64,000 nucleotides of DNA from Microbacterium aerolatum (GTDB taxonomy: Bacteria > Actinomycetota > Actinomycetes > Actinomycetales > Microbacteriaceae), in NCBI RefSeq assembly GCF_007988825.1, contig NZ_BJUW01000015.1, positions 1-64,000 of the forward strand, read 5' to 3'. Shown here one piece after another: positions 16,318 through 24,321 of the stretch; position 1 is the first letter of the stretch, and every line of letters starts with the position of its first letter. The translations under genes and the position numbers were made by a program. The notes under the pieces were generated by a model. That model saw only the letters and a list, made by a program, of their open reading frames with translations. It ran no database searches and was not told the origin of the DNA.

Positions 16318-17700
16318 CTACAGCTCCGCGCTCTGCGCGAGGCCGAGGTCGGACTCGTAGTCGTGATCCTTCGTCTCCGGCGTGAAGATCAACGCGATGA
16401 AGGTCAGCACGCCCATGGCCGACAGGTAGACGCCGACCAGCCACGGCGACCCGCCGGTCGCCGCCCACAGCGCGACCGCGATGAACGGCGCCACAGCCGC
16501 ACCGAGGATCGACGACACGTTGTACGAGATCGCCGAGCCCGAGTAGCGCACGTTCGTCGGGAACAGCTCGGGGAGCATCGCGCCCATCGGGCCGAAGGTG
16601 GTGCCCATGAGCATGAAGCCCAGGATGAGGAACGCCTGCGTCAGCGCGCCGGTGAACTTCGGGTCGACCTGCGGCAGCAGGAACAGGTTGAAGGTCAAGC
16701 CGAACACGATGATCGCGCCGGTGACCCACAGCAGCAGCTTGCGACGTCCGATCGCGTCGGCGATCGGTCCGGACAGCAAGGTGAAGATGCCGAAGAACAC
16801 GACGCCGATGATCTGCATGAGCACGAAGTCGGTGTAACCGAAGCCCGAACCCGGCACGGCGGCGTCTGCCTGAGCGGTGCCGTAGGTGAGCGTGAAGTTC
16901 GTCATCAAGTAGAACAGCACGTAGGTCGCCAGCATGATGAACGTGCCGAGGATGAGCTGCTTCCAGTAGTGACGGAAGACCGTGACGAGCGGCATCTTCC
17001 TGATGGTGCCGCTCTCGCCTGCCTTCTTGAACGTGTCGGACTCGACGAGCTTGAGCCGGACCCACAGGCCGATGATCACCATGACGGCCGAGAACAGGAA
17101 CGGGATGCGCCAGCCCCAGGCGAGGAACGCCTCGGACTTCAGCGCCGGGTCCTCGGCGTGCGGCAGCAGCCAGTTGATCGCGAGGAAGATGAAGTTCGCG
17201 ATGATGAAGCCGATCGGGGCGCCCAGCTGCGGGAACGATCCGTACCAGGCGCGCTTGCCCTTCGGGGCGTTCTCGGTGGCGACCAGAGCCGCACCCGACC
17301 ACTCGCCGCCGAGCGCGAAGCCCTGCGCGAGACGCAGGATCAGCAGGAGGAACGGCGCCACCCAGCCGATCTGCTGGAACGTGGGCAGCAGACCGATGAC
17401 CACGGTCGCGATTCCCATCGTGAGCAGCGATGCCACAAGCGTGGCCTTGCGGCCGTATTTGTCGCCGAAGTGCCCGAACACCATCGCGCCGATCGGGCGG
17501 GCGACCATCGCCGCGCCGAAGACGGCGAAGGAGGCCAGCAGCGAGGCGGTCTCGTTGTCGCTCGGGAAGAACAGGATCGGGAAGACGAGGACCGCGGCCG
17601 TGGCGTAGGCGTAGAAGTCGTAGAACTCGATCGTGGTGCCGACCAGGCTCGCGGTGATGACGCGAGAGCGCGGGTTGGCGGGTGTGGCGGTGGTGCTCAA
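16318..17700 (-). CDS. MFS transporter, metabolite:H+ symporter (MHS) family
   Basis: A 460-residue, 12-helix major facilitator of the MHS branch (relatives: ProP, ShiA, KgtP). The N-terminal signature GTTIEFYDFYAYATAAVLVF and the loop 2-3 motif GHFGDKYGRK are both present, as is GGEWSGAALVATENAP in helix 4-5, which is typical of the branch. It should import an organic acid, osmolyte or similar metabolite with protons; the substrate cannot be read from sequence. The start is TTG at 17700, with AGGAG 6 nt upstream; no ATG fits as well. Confidence 0.9.
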   Translation of the reverse strand: MSTTATPANPRSRVITASLVGTTIEFYDFYAYATAAVLVFPILFFPSDNETASLLASFAVFGAAMVARPIGAMVFGHFGDKYGRKATLVASLLTMGIATVVIGLLPTFQQIGWVAPFLLLILRLAQGFALGGEWSGAALVATENAPKGKRAWYGSFPQLGAPIGFIIANFIFLAINWLLPHAEDPALKSEAFLAWGWRIPFLFSAVMVIIGLWVRLKLVESDTFKKAGESGTIRKMPLVTVFRHYWKQLILGTFIMLATYVLFYLMTNFTLTYGTAQADAAVPGSGFGYTDFVLMQIIGVVFFGIFTLLSGPIADAIGRRKLLLWVTGAIIVFGLTFNLFLLPQVDPKFTGALTQAFLILGFMLMGTTFGPMGAMLPELFPTNVRYSGSAISYNVSSILGAAVAPFIAVALWAATGGSPWLVGVYLSAMGVLTFIALIFTPETKDHDYESDLGLAQSAEL

Positions 17701-17788
17701 GATGCTCCTGACGTTCGGATGCTCGTACGACGAGCACCTCGGGGAGTTTACGCCTCCTGAGAATCCGCTGTGCGCGGGTTGCCGCGTG

Positions 17789-18148
17789 TTACCGCCAGAG
17801 CACGGCGATCGCGGCGTTCGCGAGCGTCAGGATGCCGACGAGCCAGAACATCACCGGCGGCACGCTGCCGGTCTTGCGCTGCCTGCCGGCGCCGATGCCG
17901 AGGAGAGCGCCGATGATCAGCAGCACCACGAGCTTCGTGCCGATCTTCGCGTAGTTCATCTCGGCGCCGTCGGGGAGGCCCCAGGGAGCGGCGAGTGCGA
18001 GGCCGGCGACGGCGGCGATCGTCATGCCGATGCTCATCAGGCGCGTGAACTCGCGCTTTCCGCCGAAGGCTTGGACGGCCCAGGCTCCGAACAGCGTGGC
18101 GAAGCCGACGAGGTGGATGAAAACGACGACGTGGCGCAGGGTCTCCAT
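17789..18148 (-). CDS. Small four-helix integral membrane protein
   Basis: A 119-residue protein with four predicted membrane helices: HVVVFIHLVGFATLFGAWAV; IGMTIAAVAGLALAA; LVVLLIIGALLGIGAG; VMFWLVGILTLANAAIAVLW. I recognise it only as a hypothetical actinobacterial membrane protein. The ATG at 18148 has GGTGAGG just upstream; a start 7 codons earlier is possible. It stands alone between the MFS gene and the riboflavin operon. Confidence 0.65.
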   Translation of the reverse strand: METLRHVVVFIHLVGFATLFGAWAVQAFGGKREFTRLMSIGMTIAAVAGLALAAPWGLPDGAEMNYAKIGTKLVVLLIIGALLGIGAGRQRKTGSVPPVMFWLVGILTLANAAIAVLWR

Positions 18149-18195
18149 GCCCTCACCGTAGAGGGGCACGCGGGTTTGCGCCAGGAAGGCGAGCC

Positions 18196-18672
18196 TCAGC
18201 CGCGCAGAGCCTTCACGACCAGGGCCGTCCGGAGCGCGGCATCCGCCGCCTCGGCGCCCTTGTCCTCCTTCGAGCCCTCGAGCCCGGCCCGGTCCAGGCC
18301 CTGCTTCTCGTCGTCGAGGGTCAGCACGCCGAAGCCGACCGGCTTGCCGGCATCCAGAGCCACCCGTGTGAGACCGTCGGTCGTCGCAGCCGACACGTAC
18401 TCGAAGTGCGGGGTGCCGCCGCGGATGATGACGCCCAGGGCGACCACGGCATCCGCTCCTCCCGCGAACGCCGCCTGCGCGGCGACGGCGAGCTCGAACG
18501 ATCCGGGAACGCGCACGGTCTCGTAGGATGCGCCGGATGCCGCGAGCACCCGCTCGGCGCCGGCGATCAGCCCGTCCGTGATGACGTCGTGCCAGGTTCC
18601 CGCGATGATGACGACGTTCAGGCCGGTGCCGTCGATCTTCTCGTGCGGGGAGGGGGCTCCTGCGCCGCTCAT
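18196..18672 (-). CDS. ribH: 6,7-dimethyl-8-ribityllumazine synthase
   Basis: The 158-residue lumazine synthase condenses 5-amino-6-ribitylaminouracil with 3,4-dihydroxybutanone 4-phosphate, the penultimate step of riboflavin synthesis. Family motifs are the VPGSFELAVAAQ loop, ALGVIIRGGTPHFEYV with its catalytic histidine, and GFGVLTLDDEKQ. It is the last gene of ribD-ribE-ribBA-ribH; its start overlaps the ribBA stop as ATGA. Confidence 0.97.
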   Translation of the reverse strand: MSGAGAPSPHEKIDGTGLNVVIIAGTWHDVITDGLIAGAERVLAASGASYETVRVPGSFELAVAAQAAFAGGADAVVALGVIIRGGTPHFEYVSAATTDGLTRVALDAGKPVGFGVLTLDDEKQGLDRAGLEGSKEDKGAEAADAALRTALVVKALRG

Positions 18673-19943
18673 GCGTTGTCCTTTCCGTGCGCGAGGGCCT
18701 CGGCGAGCTCTGCCTCGCCGATGATGTGCCCCATACGGTCGCGCTTGGTCTCGAGGTACTGGTGGTTGTTCGGGCCGACGCCGACGATCAGCGGCACCTG
18801 CTCGACCACGTCGAGGCCGAGCTCGCGCAGCTGCTTGACCTTGTCGGTGTTGTTCGTGAGCAGGCGCACCTTCGAGACTCCCAGGTCGCTCAGGATGCCG
18901 GCCGCCGCGGCGTACTCGCGGGCGTCGGCGGGCAGGCCGAGGGCGAGGTTCGCGTCGACGGTGTCGAGCCCCTCCTCCTGCAGGCTGTAAGCGCGCAGCT
19001 TGTTGATCAGGCCGATGCCGCGGCCCTCGTGGCCGCGCATGTAGATGACCACACCGCCGTCCGGCTCGATGGCGTCCAGCGCGGCATCCAGCTGCGGGCC
19101 GCACTCGCACTTCAGCGAGCCGAACGCCTCACCGGTCAGGCACTCCGAGTGGACGCGCACCAGCGCCGTCTCGCCGACCTCGCCCGAGACGACCGCGATG
19201 TGATCGGTGCCGGTCACGCGGTCCTTGTAAGCGAGGAAACGGAACACGCCATGGTCGGTCGGCACTGTGGCATCCGCGCGCAGACTCACGCGGCGCTTGC
19301 CCGCACGCGAGGACGCGACGGGGCCGTCGAGCGGGTCGATCTCGTTCAGGTGCGCGATGAGCTGCTCGATCGTGATGACCGGCACACCGTCGCGCTTCCC
19401 GAGCTCCTTCAGCCCGGGAAGGCGCATCATGCTGCCGTCCTCGGCGACGACCTCGGCGATCGCGCCGATCGGACGCAATCCCGCGAGCTTCATGAGCTCG
19501 ACCGCGGCCTCGGTGTGACCGCCGCGCTCGCGCACACCGCCGTCGACTGCGCGCAGCGGAAGGACGTGACCAGGGCGGATGATGCTCGTCGCGGTCGAGT
19601 CCGGGTTGGCGAGGACGTTGAGGGTGTGCGCGCGGTCGGAGGCGCTGATGCCGGTCGTGACGCCCTCTGCGGCGTCGACGCTCACGGTGTAGGCGGTGGA
19701 GCGGGCGTCCTCGTTGGCCTCGACCATGGGCGGCAAGTTCAGGTGATCGGCGAGGTCCGACGGCATCGGAGCGCAGATGAACCCCGACGACCAGCGCACC
19801 GTCCACGCGACCCACTCGGGGGTGGCGAGCTCGGCCGAGAGGATGACGTCGCCCTCGTTCTCGCGGTTCTCGTCGTCGGCGACGATGACAGGGCGACCTG
19901 CCCGCAGCGACTCGAGAGCTTCTTCGATGGTGGCAAGGCTCAT
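18669..19943 (-). CDS. ribBA: Bifunctional DHBP synthase / GTP cyclohydrolase II
   Basis: A 424-residue fusion feeding both branches of riboflavin synthesis. The N-terminal half (about 1-205) is 3,4-dihydroxy-2-butanone 4-phosphate synthase, with the acidic metal loop DDENRENEGD near residue 22 and the catalytic RPGHVLPL segment. The C-terminal half (about 210-415) is GTP cyclohydrolase II, with the zinc-cysteine cluster HSECLTGEAFGSLKCECG and the RGHEGRGIGL motif. It overlaps ribE upstream and ribH downstream by 4 bp each (ATGA), so the three are translationally coupled. Confidence 0.97.
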   Translation of the reverse strand: MSLATIEEALESLRAGRPVIVADDENRENEGDVILSAELATPEWVAWTVRWSSGFICAPMPSDLADHLNLPPMVEANEDARSTAYTVSVDAAEGVTTGISASDRAHTLNVLANPDSTATSIIRPGHVLPLRAVDGGVRERGGHTEAAVELMKLAGLRPIGAIAEVVAEDGSMMRLPGLKELGKRDGVPVITIEQLIAHLNEIDPLDGPVASSRAGKRRVSLRADATVPTDHGVFRFLAYKDRVTGTDHIAVVSGEVGETALVRVHSECLTGEAFGSLKCECGPQLDAALDAIEPDGGVVIYMRGHEGRGIGLINKLRAYSLQEEGLDTVDANLALGLPADAREYAAAAGILSDLGVSKVRLLTNNTDKVKQLRELGLDVVEQVPLIVGVGPNNHQYLETKRDRMGHIIGEAELAEALAHGKDNA

Positions 19944-20569
19944 CGCGAGCCTCCTTCCGAGACAGCCCGGAACGCCAGGAGACGTTCGACATGACGGGCG
20001 AGGATGTCGGTTTCAAGATTGACGCGGTCGCCGACGACGCGGCTGCCGAGCGTGGTGGCGGAGAGCGTTTCGGGGATGAGGGAGACTTCGAGCCAGGCTT
20101 CCTCGGCGGTCGCGGCGCTCACCGCGCTGACCGTGAGCGAGGTCCCGTCGATCGAGATCGAGCCCTTGTCGACGACGAGCGGGGCGAGGTCGGCCGGAAG
20201 CGAGACCCGCAACACCGACCACTGGTCGCCGGGGCGCACCTCGACGATCTCGCCGGTCCCGTCGACGTGTCCCTGGACGATGTGGCCGCCCAGGCGCGCG
20301 CCGACCGGCATCGCCTTCTCGATGTTGACGCGGGTGCCGACGGATGCCGTCGCCAGAGCGGAGACGTCGAGCGTCTGCTTCATCACATCCGCGTCGAAGG
20401 TGTCGGAGCTCGAGTCGACCACCGTGAGGCAGACTCCGGAGACCGCGATGGACTCGCCGTGCACGGCATCCTGCGCGGCCTTCGGGGCTCGCACGGTCAG
20501 CCGCCACCCGTCTCCGGATGGCGCGATGGCGGTGATCTCGCCGATCTCCTCGATGATGCCGGTGAACAT
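19940..20569 (-). CDS. ribE: Riboflavin synthase, alpha subunit
   Basis: The 209-residue riboflavin synthase dismutates two lumazines to riboflavin. It has the two lumazine-binding repeats typical of the family: the first begins MFTGIIEEIG, the second begins around GGHIVQGHVDGTGEI near residue 98. The start overlaps the ribD stop as TGATG, and the stop overlaps the ribBA start as ATGA. Confidence 0.97.
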   Translation of the reverse strand: MFTGIIEEIGEITAIAPSGDGWRLTVRAPKAAQDAVHGESIAVSGVCLTVVDSSSDTFDADVMKQTLDVSALATASVGTRVNIEKAMPVGARLGGHIVQGHVDGTGEIVEVRPGDQWSVLRVSLPADLAPLVVDKGSISIDGTSLTVSAVSAATAEEAWLEVSLIPETLSATTLGSRVVGDRVNLETDILARHVERLLAFRAVSEGGSR

Positions 20570-21600
20570 CAGTGGTTTCCTTCCTGGCTGGCAGTGGGAT
20601 GCGCGATCGCGAGCAGGTCGGCGCCGAGCGGGACCCACTCCTCGACCGTCAGGCGTCGGGCCGCTTCGATGCTCCCAACGCCGATGTCGGTGATGGCGAG
20701 GCGGTCGCCGCCCAGCAGCACTGGCGCGATGTACGCGAGGATGCGGTCGGCGAGGCCCGCCGCGATGAACGCGCTGGCGAGCGTCGGGCCGCCCTCGATG
20801 AACAGGCTCTGGATGCCGCGGGCGTGAAGGTCAGCGACGATCGCGTGGAGGTCGCGGGTGTCGTAGAACAGGGGCTCATGCGGGTGGCGGCGCACCGCGG
20901 CATCCGCCGGCGTCTCACGTGCGCCGATCACGACCGGCACCGGCTGGTGCGGGTGCAGGCGGTCGCCGTCGCGGGCCGTCAGAGACGGGTCATCGGCCAG
21001 GACTGTGCCGGTGCCGACGACGATCGCGTCGGCTGCGGCGCGGCGGCGATGCACATCAGCGCGGGCCTCGGCACCGGTGATCCACTGGCTGGTGCGGTCT
21101 GCAGCGGCGGCACGGCCGTCGAGGCTCTGCGCCCACTTCACCGTGATGTGCGGGCGGCCCAGTTGCTGTGCGGTCAGCCAGTCGGCGATGAGTGCGTGCG
21201 CGGCATCCGCCTGCTCGCCGGATTCGACCTCGACACCGGCATCGCGCAGCCGCTCGGCGCCGCCGCCGGACGCTGCTCCGGGATCATCGAGCGCGTAGAC
21301 GACTCGGGAGACGCCGGCCTCGATGAGGGCGAGGGCGCAGGGGCCGGTGCGGCCGGTGTGGTTGCAGGGCTCGAGGGTCACGATCGCCGTCGCATCGCGT
21401 GCGGCGCCGTCGGAAAGCTTGGAGAGCGCATCGACTTCGGCGTGCGGAGTGCCTGCACCCTGGTGCCAGCCCTCCGCGATGACGTCGCCGGTGGGGGAGA
21501 GGATGACGGCGCCGACCTGAGGGTTGACGCCGCGGGGCCCGCGTGCGGCGAGCTCGAGCGCACGCGACATCGCGCGGCGCTCCGCCTCGGTCACTGCCAT
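20569..21600 (-). CDS. ribD: Bifunctional pyrimidine deaminase/reductase
   Basis: A 343-residue enzyme carrying out two successive steps, deamination then side-chain reduction, on the pyrimidine intermediate. The N-terminal deaminase (about 1-140) has the zinc motifs HAEV (about 51) and PCNHTGRTGPC (about 80). The C-terminal reductase (about 145-335) has VKWAQSLDGR and the nucleotide loop SLFIEGGPTLASAF. It is the first gene of the operon. The ATG has AAGGA 6 nt upstream, and the FMN riboswitch precedes it. Confidence 0.97.
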   Translation of the reverse strand: MAVTEAERRAMSRALELAARGPRGVNPQVGAVILSPTGDVIAEGWHQGAGTPHAEVDALSKLSDGAARDATAIVTLEPCNHTGRTGPCALALIEAGVSRVVYALDDPGAASGGGAERLRDAGVEVESGEQADAAHALIADWLTAQQLGRPHITVKWAQSLDGRAAAADRTSQWITGAEARADVHRRRAAADAIVVGTGTVLADDPSLTARDGDRLHPHQPVPVVIGARETPADAAVRRHPHEPLFYDTRDLHAIVADLHARGIQSLFIEGGPTLASAFIAAGLADRILAYIAPVLLGGDRLAITDIGVGSIEAARRLTVEEWVPLGADLLAIAHPTASQEGNH

Positions 21601-21653
21601 CCGTCGTCCTTCGTCCAGGCTCCGGGGATGACAGAACGCGCGTTGTCGCGCAT

Positions 21654-21794
21654 CGTGCTGCCTCCCATCCGGACTAGCGAGATTGCTCTCGCATCACCGT
21701 CGGTACCGGAATTCCACCGGATCGGCATCGAGGTTTCCCTCGACGCTCGCGGACTGTCACCGCCGGTTCGGATTCACACCGACCCCGGAGCACG
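21654..21794 (-). promoter_or_regulatory. FMN riboswitch (RFN element)
   Basis: The minus strand carries a complete RFN aptamer. P1 is CGTGCT (21794-21789) paired with AGCACG (21659-21654). Conserved blocks in order are GGGGTCGGTGTGAATCC, ACCGGCGGTGACAGTCC, CCGGTGGAATTCCGGTACC, GACGGTGA, and AGTCCGGATGGGAG. It should sense FMN and repress ribD-ribE-ribBA-ribH. A downstream leader segment (21619-21627) is perfectly complementary to nine bases of the aptamer's 5' strand. Confidence 0.97.
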
Positions 21795-21830
21795 TTGATG
21801 CTCAGTGTAGTCAACGCATGCGCGCGCATT

Positions 21831-22406
21831 TCATTCCGTGTCGTCGAGCACCGACCACTCGGCGGGGAAGCGGTCGTCGGTCCGGAGCAGACCCGCGACC
21901 CACGCGTCGGCGCGGCCTCGCGGGCTGGAGTGGCCCTGACGCAGCGTGCCCTCGTAGCGGAATCCCAGCGAACGTGCCGTGCGTGCAGATGCCATGTTGC
22001 CCGCGACGGCGCGCCATTCGATCCGCGCCAGTCCGAGTTCGGCGAATCCCCAGTCGATGACGGCGCCGGCCGCCTCGGTGACGAATCCTTCGCCGCGCGC
22101 ATCGCGGGCGATCCAGTATCCGATCTCAGCCTGGCCGCCGGCGGCGTTGCCGGTGATGTCGTGCAGGCCGATCATGCCGATCAGCTTCTCGTCGCGGCGG
22201 ATCGCCCAGGTGCACTCCTCGCCGTCGGCCCACTGCTTCGCGACGAGGCCGGTGAAGTGCTGGGCATCCTCGATCGAATACGGGCTGGGGACGACCGTCC
22301 AGCGCGGGATCTCCGGATCCTGGCAGGCGTCGGTGATGGCTTCGGCATCCACCGCCGTCGGCATGCGCAGCTCGAGACGCGCGGTTCGAAGCGTGACCGG
22401 TTCCAT
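21831..22406 (-). CDS. GNAT N-acetyltransferase (RimJ/RimL type), copy 1
   Basis: A 191-residue GNAT. The fold is seen from the N-terminal RLELRMPTAVDAEAI strand-helix, the IGYWIARDARGEGF segment where the acetyl-CoA pyrophosphate loop lies, and SARTARSLGFRYEG near the C-terminus. RimJ/RimL-type enzymes acetylate protein N-termini or small amines; the substrate is unknown. It is clearly a paralogue of the GNAT at 23495-24064: both contain TDACQDPEIPRW or TAACQDPEIPRW, and WRAVAGN. Confidence 0.88.
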   Translation of the reverse strand: MEPVTLRTARLELRMPTAVDAEAITDACQDPEIPRWTVVPSPYSIEDAQHFTGLVAKQWADGEECTWAIRRDEKLIGMIGLHDITGNAAGGQAEIGYWIARDARGEGFVTEAAGAVIDWGFAELGLARIEWRAVAGNMASARTARSLGFRYEGTLRQGHSSPRGRADAWVAGLLRTDDRFPAEWSVLDDTE

Positions 22407-22426
22407 TGGGCAATCCTAGAGAGGGG

Positions 22427-23290
22427 TCACTTCAGCAGTCGGGAGAGCCGCCGGTCGGCGAGGATCTTGCCGTCGGTCTGGCAGGTCGGGCAGTACTCCA
22501 GCGACCGGTCGGCGAAGAACACGCTGCGGACGGTGTCGCCGCAGACGGGGCACGCTTCGCCTCGGCGCGCGTGCACGCGGAAGCCGGATCGTTTCGTGTC
22601 CTTGAGGTCGGCCGGTGGCTTTCCGGATGCTGCGGCGACGGCATCCTGCAACGTCGTCTGCATCGCGTCGAAAAGGCGATCGATGTCGGCGTCGTCGAGC
22701 TTTCCGCTGATCGCGTAGGGAGACATCTTCGCGGCGTGCAGGATCTCGTCGCTGTAGGCGTTGCCGATCCCCGCGATGACGGATTGGTCGCGCAGCAGGC
22801 CCTTGATCTGCATCCGCCTGCCCTCGAGCAGGGTCGCGAACACATCGCGGGTGAATTCGTCGCTGAGAGGCTCCGGCCCGAGGCGGGCGATGCCGGGGAC
22901 GTCTTGTGGATCGCGCACGACGTACACGGCGAGGGACTTCTTCGTGCCGGCCTCGGTGAGATCGAACCCGCCGTCGTCGTCCAGCGCGACGCGCAGCGCG
23001 ATCGGCGACTTGCCGGGTTTGATGAGCGTCGTCGGCAAGAGCTCGTACCAGCGAAGCCAGCCCGCCTTGGCGAGGTGGAAGACGAGGTGCAGCTCGTCGC
23101 CGCACGAGAGGACGATGAACTTTCCCTGCCTGCTCGCGGCTGTGATCGTCGCGCCGTGCAGGGCGGTGTTCGGCGGGTCGTAGGTCTTGAGCGCGGCGAT
23201 CTCACCCACGCTCGTCCGCGTGATCGCGTGCCCGACGGCGCGCTCGCCGAGGAAGTCGACGAGCCCCTGGACCTCCGGCATCTCCGGCAT
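22427..23290 (-). CDS. Fpg/Nei-family DNA glycosylase/AP lyase
   Basis: A 287-residue glycosylase. The N-terminus PEMPEV gives the catalytic proline after methionine removal, followed by the conserved glutamate. The helix-two-turn-helix (about 140-220, with IAGIGNAYSDEILHAA) and the C-terminal zinc finger (CPVCG and CPTC) are both intact. The family removes oxidised bases by base excision. It is nearer the Nei/MutM-like group than classical Fpg, since the residue after PE is methionine. The ATG at 23290 is fixed by the need for PEMPEV at the N-terminus. Confidence 0.92.
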   Translation of the reverse strand: MPEMPEVQGLVDFLGERAVGHAITRTSVGEIAALKTYDPPNTALHGATITAASRQGKFIVLSCGDELHLVFHLAKAGWLRWYELLPTTLIKPGKSPIALRVALDDDGGFDLTEAGTKKSLAVYVVRDPQDVPGIARLGPEPLSDEFTRDVFATLLEGRRMQIKGLLRDQSVIAGIGNAYSDEILHAAKMSPYAISGKLDDADIDRLFDAMQTTLQDAVAAASGKPPADLKDTKRSGFRVHARRGEACPVCGDTVRSVFFADRSLEYCPTCQTDGKILADRRLSRLLK

Positions 23291-23344
23291 GCGCCCATCC
23301 TGCCACCTGCCGCGGACGTTCGGCAGGGAGTGCGGGTTTCGGCC

Positions 23345-23477
23345 GGGAGGTGGTCGTTCGTGCCGCTCCCGGGCGCGGGATGCGGCAGGAGGCGACACGT
23401 CCGGGTTCAGCCCGCTCCGGGAGGTGGTCGTTCGTGCCGCATCGGAGGCCGGAATGCGGCAGGAAGCGACACCTCCC
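23345..23477. repeat. Direct repeat, left copy: two palindromic 59-bp units
   Basis: Two units (A at 23345-23403, B at 23419-23477) each begin GGGAGGTGGTCGTTCGTGCC and end near GCGACACCTCCC, so each can fold into an imperfect hairpin of about 24 bp. The units start 74 bp apart. The same A-B pair recurs at 24110-24242 in the same orientation, bracketing the second GNAT gene. Confidence 0.88.
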
Positions 23478-23494
23478 CGTGCGGATGCTTCGAC

Positions 23495-24064
23495 TCAGGC
23501 GAGCGGGATAGGCCACTCCACCGGTGTGCGGTCGTCGGATGCCAGCAACCCGGCAGTCCAGCCGTCGTCGCGTCCGCGCGGGCTGGTGAGACCCTGGCGC
23601 ATCAGCCCCTCGTATTGGAATCCGAGCGCCCGCGCGGTGCGCGCCGACGGGACGTTCCCGGCCACCGCACGCCAGTTGATGCGGGCGAGCTCGAGATTCG
23701 CGAAACCCCAGTCGATCACCGCGCGGGATGCCTCGACCATGAAGCCGCGTCCACGTGATTCGGCGGTCGCCCAGTAGCCGAGCTCGGTCGAGCCGCCGCT
23801 GGGGTGAGTGGTGATGTGGTGCAGCCCGACCACGCCGACCAGCACGTCGTCGTGGAAGATGCCCCAGATCGTCTGACTGCCATCGGCCCACCAGTTCGCG
23901 ATCAGCTCGACGAATCCTTCGGCGTGCGCGCGGGTGTACGGGCTCGGCACCGTGGTCCACCGTGGGATCTCCGGATCCTGACACGCCGCCGTGATCGCGT
24001 CGACGTCGTCCGCTGTCGGAGCGCGGAGGACGAGACGTTCGGTGTGCAGCGTGACGGATTCCAT
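23495..24064 (-). CDS. GNAT N-acetyltransferase (RimJ/RimL type), copy 2
   Basis: A 189-residue GNAT, paralogous to the one at 21831-22406: the N-termini (MESVTLHTERLVLRAPT and MEPVTLRTARLELRMPT), the DPEIPRW block and the WRAVAGN block align along the whole length. The ATG at 24064 matches the paralogue's start; an in-frame GTG two codons earlier is possible. It is flanked on both sides by a 133-bp direct repeat, so the gene may have arrived as a unit or been duplicated and separated. Substrate unknown. Confidence 0.86.
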   Translation of the reverse strand: MESVTLHTERLVLRAPTADDVDAITAACQDPEIPRWTTVPSPYTRAHAEGFVELIANWWADGSQTIWGIFHDDVLVGVVGLHHITTHPSGGSTELGYWATAESRGRGFMVEASRAVIDWGFANLELARINWRAVAGNVPSARTARALGFQYEGLMRQGLTSPRGRDDGWTAGLLASDDRTPVEWPIPLA

Positions 24065-24109
24065 CCGCACAGGCTACTGAGCCTCGGCCCCCGCGCCGTA
24101 CACCCGACC

Positions 24110-24242
24110 GGGAGGTGGTCGTTCGTGCCGCTCGCGGGCGCGGGATGCGGCAGCAAGCGACACCTCCCGGTTCAGCCCGCTCCGGGAGGTGGTCGTTCGT
24201 GCCGCATCGGAGGCCGGAATGCGGCAGGAGGCGACACCTCCC
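24110..24242. repeat. Direct repeat, right copy: two palindromic 59-bp units
   Basis: Units A (24110-24168) and B (24184-24242) with the same order, orientation and 74-bp pitch as the left copy, 765 bp away. Unit B is nearly identical in the two copies; unit A differs at a few positions in the loop and right arm. Confidence 0.88.
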
Positions 24243-24321
24243 GGCCTGAGCCGGCCCGCGCTGATCCGATCCGATGTGCTGAGCCCGCCGAAGTGTCGGA
24301 TGCCGCGTCTAAGCTTGTCCG

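Noticed and set aside
16081..17760. A 559-codon plus-strand frame opposite the MFS transporter
   Set aside because: Highly charged shadow of a membrane protein gene; the minus-strand frame shows twelve helices and MHS motifs.
23345..24242. CRISPR array
   Set aside because: Only two pairs of long palindromic units, no regular spacer set, and no cas genes nearby.
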